Shown here: piece after piece, positions 51,601 through 60,336 of the stretch | Numbering within the stretch: position 1 is the stretch's first letter | Layout: each line of letters begins with the position of its first letter | Origin: an uncultured Prevotellaceae bacterium | GTDB lineage: Bacteria > Bacteroidota > Bacteroidia > Bacteroidales > Bacteroidaceae | Direction of reading: 5' to 3' | Length of the DNA: 64,000 bases | Assembly (NCBI GenBank): GCA_947305005.1 | Contig: CAMZCM010000002.1 | Coordinates: 124,001-188,000 of the forward strand | Made by a program: the position numbers and the translations under genes | The notes under the pieces: model-generated | Told to the model about the DNA's origin: nothing | Seen by the model: the letters and a program-made list of their open reading frames with translations, nothing else | Databases searched by the model: none

Positions 51601-52352
51601 GGACGAATGAACTCCTTCTAACTACTTACAATCCCTCGTTCTATGTACGTCTTGGAGCTGTAGCAACAGCGGGCATTTATGAGAACGAAATGATTCTGAC
51701 GGCTCCTGATGTGGATGAACTCGTCGTCAGTCTCTCGGCTGTGGTTGATGAGAACAAGGCTTTCTTTGAAAACTTTGAAAGTGGCACGAAGACGGGTTAT
51801 GCCGAAGGAGTTGTTACCTGTAATGCAGCTGCCTGGACGCTGGCTAACGCGCTGATAGCAGCTGACGGTAACGCCAGAGACGGGCACTGCGTAAGAATGA
51901 AGATTGGTGGTCGTTTGGAGATGAACGAGGACAAGCCTCAGGGTTGCGACTCCCTCTCTTTCTATGCAGGCCTTTATAATAAGGACACAAAAGCCAAACT
52001 TACGGTCTCTTATTCCCTTAACGGCGGCTTGACTTGGACGCCCGTTGTTGAGGCGCTTGCCTTCAAAAGTGGTGAATTTAACCGCTACGTTTATCCCATC
52101 CAGCAGGACGGCCTTATCCGCTTGCGCTTTTCTACTCAGGAAGGTAATGAGAGCCAGCGTCTGAACATAGATGATATCCAGATGAGTAACTATGTCGCTG
52201 GTAATGCACTACGTCTGGTGGAACAGGATTGTAATGTTGACACTGTCGTCTATACCTTAGATGGTCGTCCTATGGGAGATCGCCTACAGACACAACGCGG
52301 TTTCTACCTTATTCGTCAAGGTGGTAGTGTCCGTAAGATTATTATCAAGTAA
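48690..52352 (+). CDS. Secreted protein with two endonuclease I-like domains, anchor-J-like module and C-terminal Ig/FN3-like modules
   Basis: 1220 aa; EHGIAQSWWG...CDLHHVMPSDIEANGKKSN and EHIWANSWWG...CDLFNLYPSDASANQRKSN. Confidence 0.85.
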   Translation: MKQFVRYILLACAFLIACAMSAQSVDLVSYYAAANGKKKAELKTAMYHIIGNPETQSYGSLWFYYYQTDRLPDNQVIDRYSNVKRYFSENDGIAVSGMNKEHGIAQSWWGGGTDTKQGCDLHHVMPSDIEANGKKSNYGMGVVTSVDWDNGSIKVGSGKAGNNGIVPLWEPADEWKGDFARAYFYIVTCYEGVSLIQKQGANSMQDNTYPKLQPWAYQLYLKWAKEDPVSDLERARNEAVYQIQGNRNPFIDYQTLAEYIWGDSIDYAFDVSGGHGIDPIPGPQPVIPDSLSMILADFTEQPATDYDFTIVNAQGDISNVWANSKNYGMVANAYNLGKTGDEWLISPAIDLAEMQGATLEFTHATGYNATNDPAQMFEVLVSADFESASAPSAATWTALHPNWPESVSSGYTKFVSSGKISLDGFAGQCINVAFRYQADASRCWAWEVKDVTLKAKRKTKTDSIADYYSSAQGLRKAELKTALHHLIQPAMVLTYGGKGEGYTWSGFAKTDVLPDGYVRDRYSNIQRSFNGLQAVDGMNIEHIWANSWWGHVKNNAYCDLFNLYPSDASANQRKSNNPIGIVDGSISFDNGVTKVGKSSSYRTDSLITAWEPADEWKGDFARTYFYMATAYEHMIDLWQTTEGLLTVDPSASWPLMRPWVYQLMLEWANADPVDDIERERNAAIYAIQGNRNPYVDMPQLAQYVWGDSTEYAFYINPSATTPELFVPRHGTVLDLGLQSLQTEMNHKIAVRGRNLKGGLTVRGEGDGFEVLPTTFSADEIQAGAAITVRRTATEVGTYTATLTLSDGNGLTHSVTLQMEVMDGIPAYEPSNIVCSINEQSFTARWKDMALTDGATYSLDVYTKDEGGTRTSVSGFPVTTTDTAYVVSGLKASTTYYYQVSNSSFNSNEVRVDMPAVKPVFSVSKSSVALTALPEEPSREMKLSVTTLAFLKYEVSVSCPSPFEVSADGENWTNELLLTTYNPSFYVRLGAVATAGIYENEMILTAPDVDELVVSLSAVVDENKAFFENFESGTKTGYAEGVVTCNAAAWTLANALIAADGNARDGHCVRMKIGGRLEMNEDKPQGCDSLSFYAGLYNKDTKAKLTVSYSLNGGLTWTPVVEALAFKSGEFNRYVYPIQQDGLIRLRFSTQEGNESQRLNIDDIQMSNYVAGNALRLVEQDCNVDTVVYTLDGRPMGDRLQTQRGFYLIRQGGSVRKIIIK

Positions 52353-53119
52353 TGCGTTATTTCATAGAACTTTCCTACGACGGTACCGCCTATTGCGGCT
52401 GGCAGATTCAGCCCAATGGCGAGAGTGTGCAAGGCGTGCTGCAGAGGGCGCTTGCGACCATCTTGCGTATGGAAGTGCCTGTCACGGGAGCAGGGCGTAC
52501 TGATGCCGGCGTGCATGCTGCCAAGATGGTGGCGCATATGGATTTCGAAGGTGCACTCCCGACTCCACCCATTGTTGAAGGGAGAGAGGAGCAGACGCCC
52601 TTGGATTACCTCACCTATCGGCTAAATGGCGTTTTGCCTCATGACATCGCTATCTACAAGATTTATCCCGTAGCTGATGATATGCATGCCCGTTTCTCGG
52701 CTCTCGCGCGTACCTATTATTTTTATGTCCACACCCGCAAGTCGCCCTTCCTGCGCGATCGCTCTTGGCGCTTGGTTCAGACACCCGACTTCGAGGCCAT
52801 GAACCGTGCGGCAGCCGTGTTGCCTGAGTATGAGGACTTCACCAGTTTCTCCAAGGTGAACACCGACACGAAGACCAATATCTGCCATATCCGCACTGCC
52901 CGTTGGGTGCAACTCTCTGATGATGAGTGGCGCTTCGAGATTACTGCCGACCGCTTCCTGCGCAATATGGTGCGAGCCATCGTGGGAACGCTCATGGAAG
53001 TGGGACGCGGACAACTCACCCTCGAAGGCTTCCGCGAAGTGATAGAGAAGAAAGACCGTTCCGCTGCTGGCGACAGTGTGCCTGCAAGAGGACTATTCCT
53101 GCAAGAAATTGAATATTGA
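52352..53119 (+). CDS. truA: tRNA pseudouridine(38-40) synthase
   Basis: 255 aa; ELSYDGTAYCGWQIQPNGESVQGVLQRAL, GAGRTDAGVHA; stop/start overlap with the upstream gene. Confidence 0.96.
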   Translation: MRYFIELSYDGTAYCGWQIQPNGESVQGVLQRALATILRMEVPVTGAGRTDAGVHAAKMVAHMDFEGALPTPPIVEGREEQTPLDYLTYRLNGVLPHDIAIYKIYPVADDMHARFSALARTYYFYVHTRKSPFLRDRSWRLVQTPDFEAMNRAAAVLPEYEDFTSFSKVNTDTKTNICHIRTARWVQLSDDEWRFEITADRFLRNMVRAIVGTLMEVGRGQLTLEGFREVIEKKDRSAAGDSVPARGLFLQEIEY

Positions 53120-53121
53120 TT

Positions 53122-54039
53122 ATGTGGTTATTACTTGCATTTACTTCTGCTGCGCTCCTCGGCTTCTATGATGTGTTCAAGAAGCAGGCTCTGAAGGGAA
53201 ATGTCGTGGTGACGGTGCTCACGTTGAACACACTCTTTTGTTCGCTGATATTCCTGCCTTTTGTGTTGCTCTCGGCTGCGGGGCTGATTGCGGAAACCTC
53301 CATCTTCTATGTTCCTGTCTGCGGTTGGGCTGTGCATAAGTACATCGTGCTGAAAGCGGTCATCGTGCTATCTTCTTGGCTCTGTGGCTATTTCGCCATC
53401 CAGAATCTGCCGCTGACCATCGTGGGGCCCATCAATGCTACGCGCCCCGTGATGGTTCTGTTGGGAGCTATCTTCGTCTTTGGCGAACGCCTGAACCTCT
53501 ATCAGTGGATAGGTGTGTTATTGGCCATCTTCAGTTTCTTCCTCCTGAGTCGCAGCGGCAAGAAGGAGGGCATCGACTTCCGCCATAACCGCTGGATTGC
53601 GTTGGCTGTGCTCGCGTCTGCTCTTGGCGCTGTTAGTGGCCTCTATGATAAGTTCTTGTTAGCGCCCGTGGAAGCGGGTGGGGTAGGCCTGAATCGCATG
53701 GTCGTGCAGAGCTACTTCACTTTCTATCAATTCTTGATGATGGGCGCCGTTTTGTTGCTCTTCAAGAGAGAGAAACCCTCCATGCTTTCCAATTTCCATT
53801 TCTCGCTCTCGATTCCCCTCATCTCCCTCTTTCTCTCTGTCGCCGACTTCGCCTATTTCTACGCGCTCAGCATCCCTGGCGCCCTCATCTCCGTGGTGTC
53901 AATGATTCGTCGCGGTAGCGTCCTCGTCAGTTTCTTCGTTGGCGCAATGGCTTTTCACGAGAAAAACCTACGCTCAAAAGCCATCGACCTCGCCCTCGTC
54001 CTCCTCTCCATGGTCTTCCTCTGGCTGGGAAGCAAGTAA
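53122..54039 (+). CDS. EamA/DMT family transporter
   Basis: About 10 TM segments; PLTIVGPINATRPVMVLLGAIFVFGERLNLYQWIGVLLA; ATG at 53122 preferred to TTG at 53116. Confidence 0.85.
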   Translation: MWLLLAFTSAALLGFYDVFKKQALKGNVVVTVLTLNTLFCSLIFLPFVLLSAAGLIAETSIFYVPVCGWAVHKYIVLKAVIVLSSWLCGYFAIQNLPLTIVGPINATRPVMVLLGAIFVFGERLNLYQWIGVLLAIFSFFLLSRSGKKEGIDFRHNRWIALAVLASALGAVSGLYDKFLLAPVEAGGVGLNRMVVQSYFTFYQFLMMGAVLLLFKREKPSMLSNFHFSLSIPLISLFLSVADFAYFYALSIPGALISVVSMIRRGSVLVSFFVGAMAFHEKNLRSKAIDLALVLLSMVFLWLGSK

Positions 54040-54045
54040 TTCACA

Positions 54046-54097
54046 ATGCACAATTCATAATTCATAATTCACAATGAATAATGAATAATGAACAATG
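54046..54097. repeat. Imperfect inverted/tandem ATTCATAATTCACAATG repeat between convergent genes
   Basis: cacaattcataattcataattcacaatgaataatgaataatgaacaatg. Confidence 0.8.
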
Positions 54098-54103
54098 CAG
54101 GGG

Positions 54104-55129
54104 TTAGAATCGGAAGCCGTAGCTGAGGCGAAGCCGCCATTTCGTATGCGAAAGCCGCAAGTCCTGCGAGGAGCCGCGGACAGTATGATAGACCACATAG
54201 GTCAGGTTGGCGAAATGCCGGTCATTGAAGTAGTGCAGAAAGGCTACGCGTCCAGTCAGAATTAGTTCTGGGAACACATGAGAGAGTTTCAGTTCTTCTG
54301 ATTCTGTCTCCAAACGATTAGCGGAGGCCACCACTACAGTCGGGAGCGCTGAGGCATGAATGAGCCAACTGTGCGGAAGCACCCAGTTGTAACCATAGCC
54401 GCCACCAATGCCCAAGTCGGCCAAGTGCATCGTAAATGCTGGATTGCCCAAGTCGGTCGAAGACTGCGCTTTCAGTTGGCCGCCCATGAGCGACAATGCC
54501 AGCATCCAGCAACCGGCGCTCCTGCGTTGGATATAGCTCTGCGTCAAAGCTGCAGGATATGAAAAACGACGATAGTTGAAGGCATAGTAAGCACTGACGT
54601 TCAGTAAACGTGTCTGCACAATGTCCGATGGAAATTCATGTTGTGTGCCGCCAATGTCTGTCCAGCCAGAATACTCTTTGCTGTCCATATATGCGACCTC
54701 CACGCCATAGCGATTCGTATATGCAGTTACATTCAGTTCTGTGTTGTGATTCTTTCCGGAAAGCTTATCGGGGTTCACGCCGATTGATGCAGACAAGCCA
54801 CGGTACGAGATTCCAAAGCTGGTGGAGATGCTGTTGGGCGTCCGCAGATGGTTATTGAATGGTTTGCCGTCTCGTTGTCCTTTTGTGTCTATAGTATTGC
54901 CAGAAACATTCATTCTGGCTTTCACCGTAAATGAATATTGGGGACGCGTCAGATACATTGTATCATAGCTTCCTGTCTGCTGATAGCGGTCGGCCAACGC
55001 TTTGTCTATCGCCAGAATACGTTCTGCACGAGTACTATCTAACGGCAGCCGTTCCACAACGCGCTCGATTTGCGCTTGTGCCACGACCGCCGATACAAAG
55101 TACGACAAAGTCAATATACGACGAAGCAT
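54104..55129 (-). CDS. DUF4421-like outer-membrane protein
   Basis: Met at 55129 (MLRRILTLSYFVSAVVAQ) gives a signal peptide; beta-barrel text ending LRLSYGFRF. Confidence 0.65.
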   Translation of the reverse strand: MLRRILTLSYFVSAVVAQAQIERVVERLPLDSTRAERILAIDKALADRYQQTGSYDTMYLTRPQYSFTVKARMNVSGNTIDTKGQRDGKPFNNHLRTPNSISTSFGISYRGLSASIGVNPDKLSGKNHNTELNVTAYTNRYGVEVAYMDSKEYSGWTDIGGTQHEFPSDIVQTRLLNVSAYYAFNYRRFSYPAALTQSYIQRRSAGCWMLALSLMGGQLKAQSSTDLGNPAFTMHLADLGIGGGYGYNWVLPHSWLIHASALPTVVVASANRLETESEELKLSHVFPELILTGRVAFLHYFNDRHFANLTYVVYHTVRGSSQDLRLSHTKWRLRLSYGFRF

Positions 55130-55139
55130 CCGTTTGTGA

Positions 55140-55820
55140 CTATTGAAGAACAAACATCTGGCCATTCCAGTGCATAGTGATGGGATGCAGGATGTCTTTC
55201 AGCGCTTTCTTCTCTTCGGTATCGAGATAACCAGTCTGCAGGGAGAGGGTCAGGGTGGCGTCCTGCGGAGAGAGTTGCAGGCAGACAGGACGGAAAGATT
55301 TCAGGGAAGCCTGTGCCAGTTCCACCGCAGTGCGTATGCTGTCAGCTATCTCTTTTACATAGAACTCATCGCCTTCGCGCACTTGCTTGACAGATGCCAC
55401 AGAAAAGGGGCTGTCTGCAGGCAGTGACGACCAGTCGGCATTGAGCAAGCGGATATTCGAATCCTTTACATGGCGCGATGTATCCTTCTCACCTGCTTCG
55501 GCTGTTGTTACCATACATAAAACGGCGGTGCTATCGCTTGTTGGCAAAAGCTTCAGTTCCATCACAGCGACAGTGCTGGTGCGGAAACGGGCATAGTCAG
55601 AGGTCAGTGCCTCCAACGTGACATGCTCATTTGCTTTGTTGCGCACTCGCGCCTCCATGTTATTCTCAATGTAGTCAATGCAATCCAGACGATTGTTCTT
55701 CGTTACCAACGGCAGCACGGTATCGGGCATCGCTGCAAAAACATCACGCATCAGCGGTTGTGCTGTGCTGTCGAGAACAACAAATGATATGTAGCAAATA
55801 GTCAATAACAGACGTTTCAT
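55140..55820 (-). CDS. DUF3256-like secreted protein
   Basis: 226 aa; signal peptide; VFAAMPDTVLPLVTKNNRLDCIDYIENNMEA. Confidence 0.75.
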   Translation of the reverse strand: MKRLLLTICYISFVVLDSTAQPLMRDVFAAMPDTVLPLVTKNNRLDCIDYIENNMEARVRNKANEHVTLEALTSDYARFRTSTVAVMELKLLPTSDSTAVLCMVTTAEAGEKDTSRHVKDSNIRLLNADWSSLPADSPFSVASVKQVREGDEFYVKEIADSIRTAVELAQASLKSFRPVCLQLSPQDATLTLSLQTGYLDTEEKKALKDILHPITMHWNGQMFVLQ

Positions 55821-55878
55821 GGGCTCTTGTCAATAATTTGCGGCAAAAGTACACATAAAACATCGAACACCCAAAACT

Positions 55879-56073
55879 TTTGGACGTCAATCCTACTGAA
55901 TTGTTATAATGACGTCAATCTCCGTCAATCTTGAACGTCAATCGGCTTTAATGCATATATGATATCTGCCGTATGTATAATAGGATTTATAAAGATTGAC
56001 GATAAGATTTCCGAAGATTGACGTCCAAACTAACATGTTTAGACGTTAACAATCGACAATCTTATCGTCAATT
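55879..56073. repeat. Cluster of CGTCAATC octamers in both orientations
   Basis: Forward at 55885, 55913, 55923, 55936; reverse (GATTGACG) at 55994, 56016; near-match at 56066. Confidence 0.93.
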
Positions 56074-56099
56074 TTCTTTTTTTTGTTCGTCTGTTTCGC

Positions 56100-56939
56100 T
56101 TAGAGGATGCGGCCGACGAGACGGACGGTCATGACGGGATAGACGGTGATCTTACTCATGATGTCGAAAATCTGGTTGCCTTCGCCATTCAAGTCTTCCT
56201 TGGTGAGTTCATGATCCTGTACGTAGATGGCAGGAGAACCCCAGAACTTCACACCGAGGTCGAACTGGCAGCTGACGCGGGACTTGAGAGGTACAGCGCG
56301 ACCGAAACCGATGCCCAGATAAGGCTGGAAACCGTTCACACGGATGCTAGCTTTGAGGTCACCCTTCTCGTCGGGCTGCAGGAAGTAGTCACCCATTTGC
56401 ATACCGATACGGGGGGCGTCGGTAACGGTTGACCAGTTGGCGTACTTGCCTGTGCGGTCGTTGAAAGTGCGTACGTCATTGAAAGCGCCGTCTTCTTTGT
56501 TATAGACGCTGATGATATCAGAGTTGCCGAAATAGGCACCAGCTGTGATGTGGAAACTGCTACTCTTGATGGGATAGGCATCGAAGAGTACGTGACCTGT
56601 GGTCAGCGCCAGCTTGCCTTCAATCTTGAGTTTCTCAGGCACATCAGGAAGTTGATAAGGTGAACCAGGTACGGAATTGTTTAAGTCTTTGGCCTGCTTG
56701 GTAGCTTCGCTCAAACCTGACATGTCAATGTCTGTGCCGTAAGATAGGCCAGGGAAGATGTCAATGCCGGCGCGTACGCCTACATAATCCGTAATCATGG
56801 TGGAAGCATCAATGGTGATGCCAGTCAAGCCGACGCCTACACCCACTCCAAAATGCTTGAAGATGTTATCGTCCTGAGCTTGTGCCTGAGGCGCACAGAA
56901 GAGGGCAATGCCTGCGATGAGTAAAGAGATTTTTTTCAT
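56100..56939 (-). CDS. Outer-membrane beta-barrel protein
   Basis: Met at 56939 (MKKISLLIAGIALFCAPQAQAQ) gives a signal peptide; GVGVGVGLTGITIDASTMITDYVGVRAGIDI. Confidence 0.75.
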   Translation of the reverse strand: MKKISLLIAGIALFCAPQAQAQDDNIFKHFGVGVGVGLTGITIDASTMITDYVGVRAGIDIFPGLSYGTDIDMSGLSEATKQAKDLNNSVPGSPYQLPDVPEKLKIEGKLALTTGHVLFDAYPIKSSSFHITAGAYFGNSDIISVYNKEDGAFNDVRTFNDRTGKYANWSTVTDAPRIGMQMGDYFLQPDEKGDLKASIRVNGFQPYLGIGFGRAVPLKSRVSCQFDLGVKFWGSPAIYVQDHELTKEDLNGEGNQIFDIMSKITVYPVMTVRLVGRIL

Positions 56940-56984
56940 AATCGTGTTGATTAAAAAGTAAATAATGGTTAATTGATTTCTGCG

Positions 56985-56992
56985 CAAAGATA
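56985..56992 (-). promoter_or_regulatory. -7 box TATCTTTG upstream of the beta-barrel gene
   Basis: caaagata on plus strand. Confidence 0.6.
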
Positions 56993-57043
56993 GAGATTCT
57001 ATTTGAAACGAACACAAAAATCATTAAAAAAACAAAGAAAAAA

Positions 57044-57072
57044 CAAAAAAGAGTGAAGCAAACGCTTCACTC
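57044..57072 (-). terminator. rpmE terminator
   Basis: Minus strand GAGTGAAGC-GTTT-GCTTCACTC then TTTTTTG. Confidence 0.85.
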
Positions 57073-57098
57073 TTATGTTCAACAGCAGAAATATGGAC

Positions 57099-57350
57099 TT
57101 ATTTGCGGCTGCGGGCGTAGCGGCTCATGAACTTATCGACACGACCAGCGGTGTCAACGAGCTTGCTCTTACCAGTGTAGAAGGGGTGTGAGCTGCTGGA
57201 GATTTCGAGCTTGACTACGGGATAGGTTTCGCCTTCAAATTCCACAGTGTCAGTGGTCTTGGCTGTGGAGCGGCTCAGGAACATGTCACCATTACTCATG
57301 TCCTTGAACACGACGGGGCGATAATTGTCGGGATGAATACCTTGTTTCAT
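57099..57350 (-). CDS. rpmE: 50S ribosomal protein L31, type B
   Basis: Starts [61 protein letters not shown]; the upstream ORF extension is leader. Confidence 0.95.
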   Translation of the reverse strand: MKQGIHPDNYRPVVFKDMSNGDMFLSRSTAKTTDTVEFEGETYPVVKLEISSSSHPFYTGKSKLVDTAGRVDKFMSRYARSRK

Positions 57351-57367
57351 TGTTTGAAAATATTGTT

Positions 57368-57416
57368 GCCGGGCTTGTGTACCGGCGGTGAGTACTTGTC
57401 GGGCTTGTGTACCGAC
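57368..57416 (-). ncRNA. rpmE leader with two tandem hairpins sharing one loop sequence
   Basis: Minus strand GTCGG-TACACAAGC-CCGAC (57416-57398) and GCCGG-TACACAAGC-CCGGC (57386-57368). Confidence 0.7.
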
Positions 57417-57432
57417 GTTAATTTTTGCGGCG

Positions 57433-57440
57433 CAAAAGTA
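57433..57440 (-). promoter_or_regulatory. -7 box TACTTTTG upstream of rpmE
   Basis: caaaagta on plus strand; implies a leader of about 75 nt. Confidence 0.55.
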
Positions 57441-57554
57441 GTGCTTTTCTGCGAAGTAACCAAACATTCTGACCTTTTTTTGTGCCTAGCCATTTATTTT
57501 GACACGAATGTAACAAAAATATGGCCATTGTTTGGGCTGTTCTCCACTTTTTAA

Positions 57555-57562
57555 TAACTTTG
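57555..57562 (+). promoter_or_regulatory. -7 box TAACTTTG upstream of the TonB receptor/nuclease cluster
   Basis: taactttg. Confidence 0.62.
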
Positions 57563-57615
57563 TGGCGTCAGTAGGACATATTCAATCACTTTACTAAATA
57601 AAAACCTTTAAATTC

Positions 57616-60336
57616 ATGACGAACAGGGTAAAGCTCGCTGTAGTGTTTGGGTGCTTTGCATCGGCCGTGCTAGCGCAGCAGCCGCAGATTCCGACGTCGC
57701 TGAAAGCAGAGACCAACGATGACAACGCGGATTTCACCTTCACAGAGTCGCAGCTTGATGAAGACAACGATGCCGCGCAAACGGTGTCGGCATTGGTCAC
57801 GACAAAGACTGACCCTTATCTGTCTAAGGTCGGTTATCTGTTCAGCCCGGTGCGCTTCCGCATTCGCGGTTTGGATAATCAGTACAATCAGACTTATCTC
57901 AACGGTATCATGTTCAATGATGCGGAGCGCGGACAGTTCAGCTATGCGATGATTGGCGGTTTGAACAATGTGGTGAATCCTAACCGTGAGGGCGCATCGG
58001 CATTTGAGACCAACACCTTTGGACTGGCATCCATCGGCGGAGCTACGAGTATCAATATGCGACCAGGTTCGCAGCGACAGGGCAATCAGATTACCCTCTC
58101 TGGATGTAACCGTAACTACGTGGCACGTGCTGCCTACAGCTACTCTTCTGGCTTCAATGCCGACGGCTGGGCGTTTTCTGGTGCACTCGGTTATCGTTGG
58201 GCCAAGGAGGGCTTTATAGAAGGTACTTTCTATAACTCACTCAGTTATTATCTCGGTGTAGAAAAGAAGTTAGGTGACCGTCATTCACTCTCTCTTATCA
58301 CCTTTGGTGCACCCACCGAGCGCGGCCAGCAAGGTGCATCCACGGAAGAGGCTTATTGGTTAGCTAATTCTCACTACTACAACCCGAACTGGGGTTATCA
58401 GGATGGGAAGAAGCGCAATAGCCGAGTTGTGCTTGACTATGAGCCGGTGACCATCCTCACTTGGGATTTCGATATCGATGAGAAAACCAAGTTGACGACC
58501 TCTGCGGGTGTCCGCTATTCCAATTATAGCAGTACGTCACTCGGCTGGAACGGCAATGCTTATGACCCTCGTCCGGATTACTACAAGAAACTGCCATCGA
58601 GCATCTTCAATGTCTATGACGATGATCAGAACAATGGCACGTATCTGGGACAGAACAAGTTCTTCTTAGAGCAGTGGCAAACGCTATACGATTACTGGAC
58701 GGCAGATAAGGCCAATCGTCAGGTGCAGTGGGATCAGATGTACTATATCAACCGCACGGAGGCGGCGAAAGGTGGTGAGGCTCTCTACTATCAGGAGCGT
58801 CGTCACAACGACCAACTGGTGATGGCACTGAACTCCACCCTGAACGGCTCGATCAACAAGGATAACAAATATACTGTCGGCTTCCAGTGGAACTCCACCA
58901 AAGGTATGCACTATAAGACGATGGCAGACCTTTTGGGCGCCGAGAACTATTATGACTATGACAAATTCGCTGCCAATGACTACGGTCGTAGCAGCACAGA
59001 GGCACAGAACGACCTGCGCAACCCGAACCGCAAGATTGGCGTAGGAGACAGATTCGGCTACGATTATAATATATATGTACATAAGGCGAAGGTTTGGGGC
59101 CAGTACGTCAGCCAGTGGAATCAGCTGAATTTCTCGTTCGGCGCCCATGTTGACGGTACGGTTTTCGAGCGTGACGGTTTGATGCAGAATGGTCGTGCAC
59201 CCGAGAACTCCTATGGCACCAGCGGTTGGGCTAAGTTCCTGCATGGTGGCGGTAAGTTCCGTTTTGCCTATGACATCACGCCTAACCATCGTGTCTCCCT
59301 TGCCGGCGGCGTGGAGAATGAGGCGCCGTTACCTGCCAATAGCTTCGTGGCACCTCGCATCCAAAATAACTACATCGACAATTTGGGTTTGGAGCACATC
59401 CTGAACGGAGAGGTGGCTTATGACTTCCGCTTCGGCCCGCTCACTGGTCGTGTGGCAGGATATATCACCAGTTTCCAGAACGGAGTGGAGCAGACGGCAT
59501 TCTATAACGACGACCAGTCGCGTTTCACCTATCTGACGATGAATGGTATCGAGCGTTTGCACTATGGTCTGGAGGCTGCCCTGAATCTGCAGATTACTCC
59601 TCAGCTGAGCATTCATGCCCTCGGTACCATCAGCGAGGCCAAATACACGAACAACCCGTTGGCGCAATTGAGTTATGAAGGAATGGACGCTGCTACCATC
59701 GCCAAAGTGAATACTTGGACACACAAGATGCCGGATGGAACACAGGTCACCGTCGATCAGCCATTGTGTGTCTATGCAAAGGATATGCACATGAGCGGTA
59801 CACCGCTGACAGCTCTCAATGTGGGAGTGAACTATAACGTCAATGGCTGGTACCTCGGCTTGGACCTTAACTATTACGACCGCGTGTATGTAGGCTTCTC
59901 GCAATATCGTCGTCTGTCCAATGTCTTGAATGAGTACAACGAGACGAGTGTCAGGGCTGACGGCACGCATGTCTTCGATAATGTGGATGCGGAGATGCTG
60001 AAATCCGATGGCGGTCTGCTCTATGACAGCGACGGCAATCTCCTTTATGCCTATGCTCCCGAACAGGAACGGTTCAAAGGTGGTTTCATGCTTGATGCTT
60101 CTATCGGCCGCAGTATTTACTTACGTCGTGGTAGCCTGAACATCAACCTCACATTGAGCAATATCCTGAATAATACGAATCTGCGTACCGGTGGTTATGA
60201 GCAGAACCGCGACGACCGCTACTACAATCTTGATGGTTCAGCAGGTGAAGCCAAAGCGTACAAGTTCTCCAAGAATGCCAAGTACTACTACGCGAATCCC
60301 TTTAACTTCTTCCTCAACATCGGTTATCGTTTCTAA
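57616..60336 (+). CDS. TonB-dependent receptor
   Basis: 906 aa; signal peptide; plug-like FRIRGLDNQYNQTYLNGIMFNDAERG; C-terminal FFLNIGYRF. Confidence 0.88.
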   Translation: MTNRVKLAVVFGCFASAVLAQQPQIPTSLKAETNDDNADFTFTESQLDEDNDAAQTVSALVTTKTDPYLSKVGYLFSPVRFRIRGLDNQYNQTYLNGIMFNDAERGQFSYAMIGGLNNVVNPNREGASAFETNTFGLASIGGATSINMRPGSQRQGNQITLSGCNRNYVARAAYSYSSGFNADGWAFSGALGYRWAKEGFIEGTFYNSLSYYLGVEKKLGDRHSLSLITFGAPTERGQQGASTEEAYWLANSHYYNPNWGYQDGKKRNSRVVLDYEPVTILTWDFDIDEKTKLTTSAGVRYSNYSSTSLGWNGNAYDPRPDYYKKLPSSIFNVYDDDQNNGTYLGQNKFFLEQWQTLYDYWTADKANRQVQWDQMYYINRTEAAKGGEALYYQERRHNDQLVMALNSTLNGSINKDNKYTVGFQWNSTKGMHYKTMADLLGAENYYDYDKFAANDYGRSSTEAQNDLRNPNRKIGVGDRFGYDYNIYVHKAKVWGQYVSQWNQLNFSFGAHVDGTVFERDGLMQNGRAPENSYGTSGWAKFLHGGGKFRFAYDITPNHRVSLAGGVENEAPLPANSFVAPRIQNNYIDNLGLEHILNGEVAYDFRFGPLTGRVAGYITSFQNGVEQTAFYNDDQSRFTYLTMNGIERLHYGLEAALNLQITPQLSIHALGTISEAKYTNNPLAQLSYEGMDAATIAKVNTWTHKMPDGTQVTVDQPLCVYAKDMHMSGTPLTALNVGVNYNVNGWYLGLDLNYYDRVYVGFSQYRRLSNVLNEYNETSVRADGTHVFDNVDAEMLKSDGGLLYDSDGNLLYAYAPEQERFKGGFMLDASIGRSIYLRRGSLNINLTLSNILNNTNLRTGGYEQNRDDRYYNLDGSAGEAKAYKFSKNAKYYYANPFNFFLNIGYRF

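Noticed and set aside
55879-56073. CRISPR array
   Set aside because: CGTCAATC units are too short, irregularly spaced and in both orientations; no cas genes nearby
57351-57467. N-terminal extension of L31 in the ORF track ([17 protein letters not shown])
   Set aside because: Conserved L31B begins at [12 protein letters not shown]; the upstream region is better explained as a structured leader after a -7-like box
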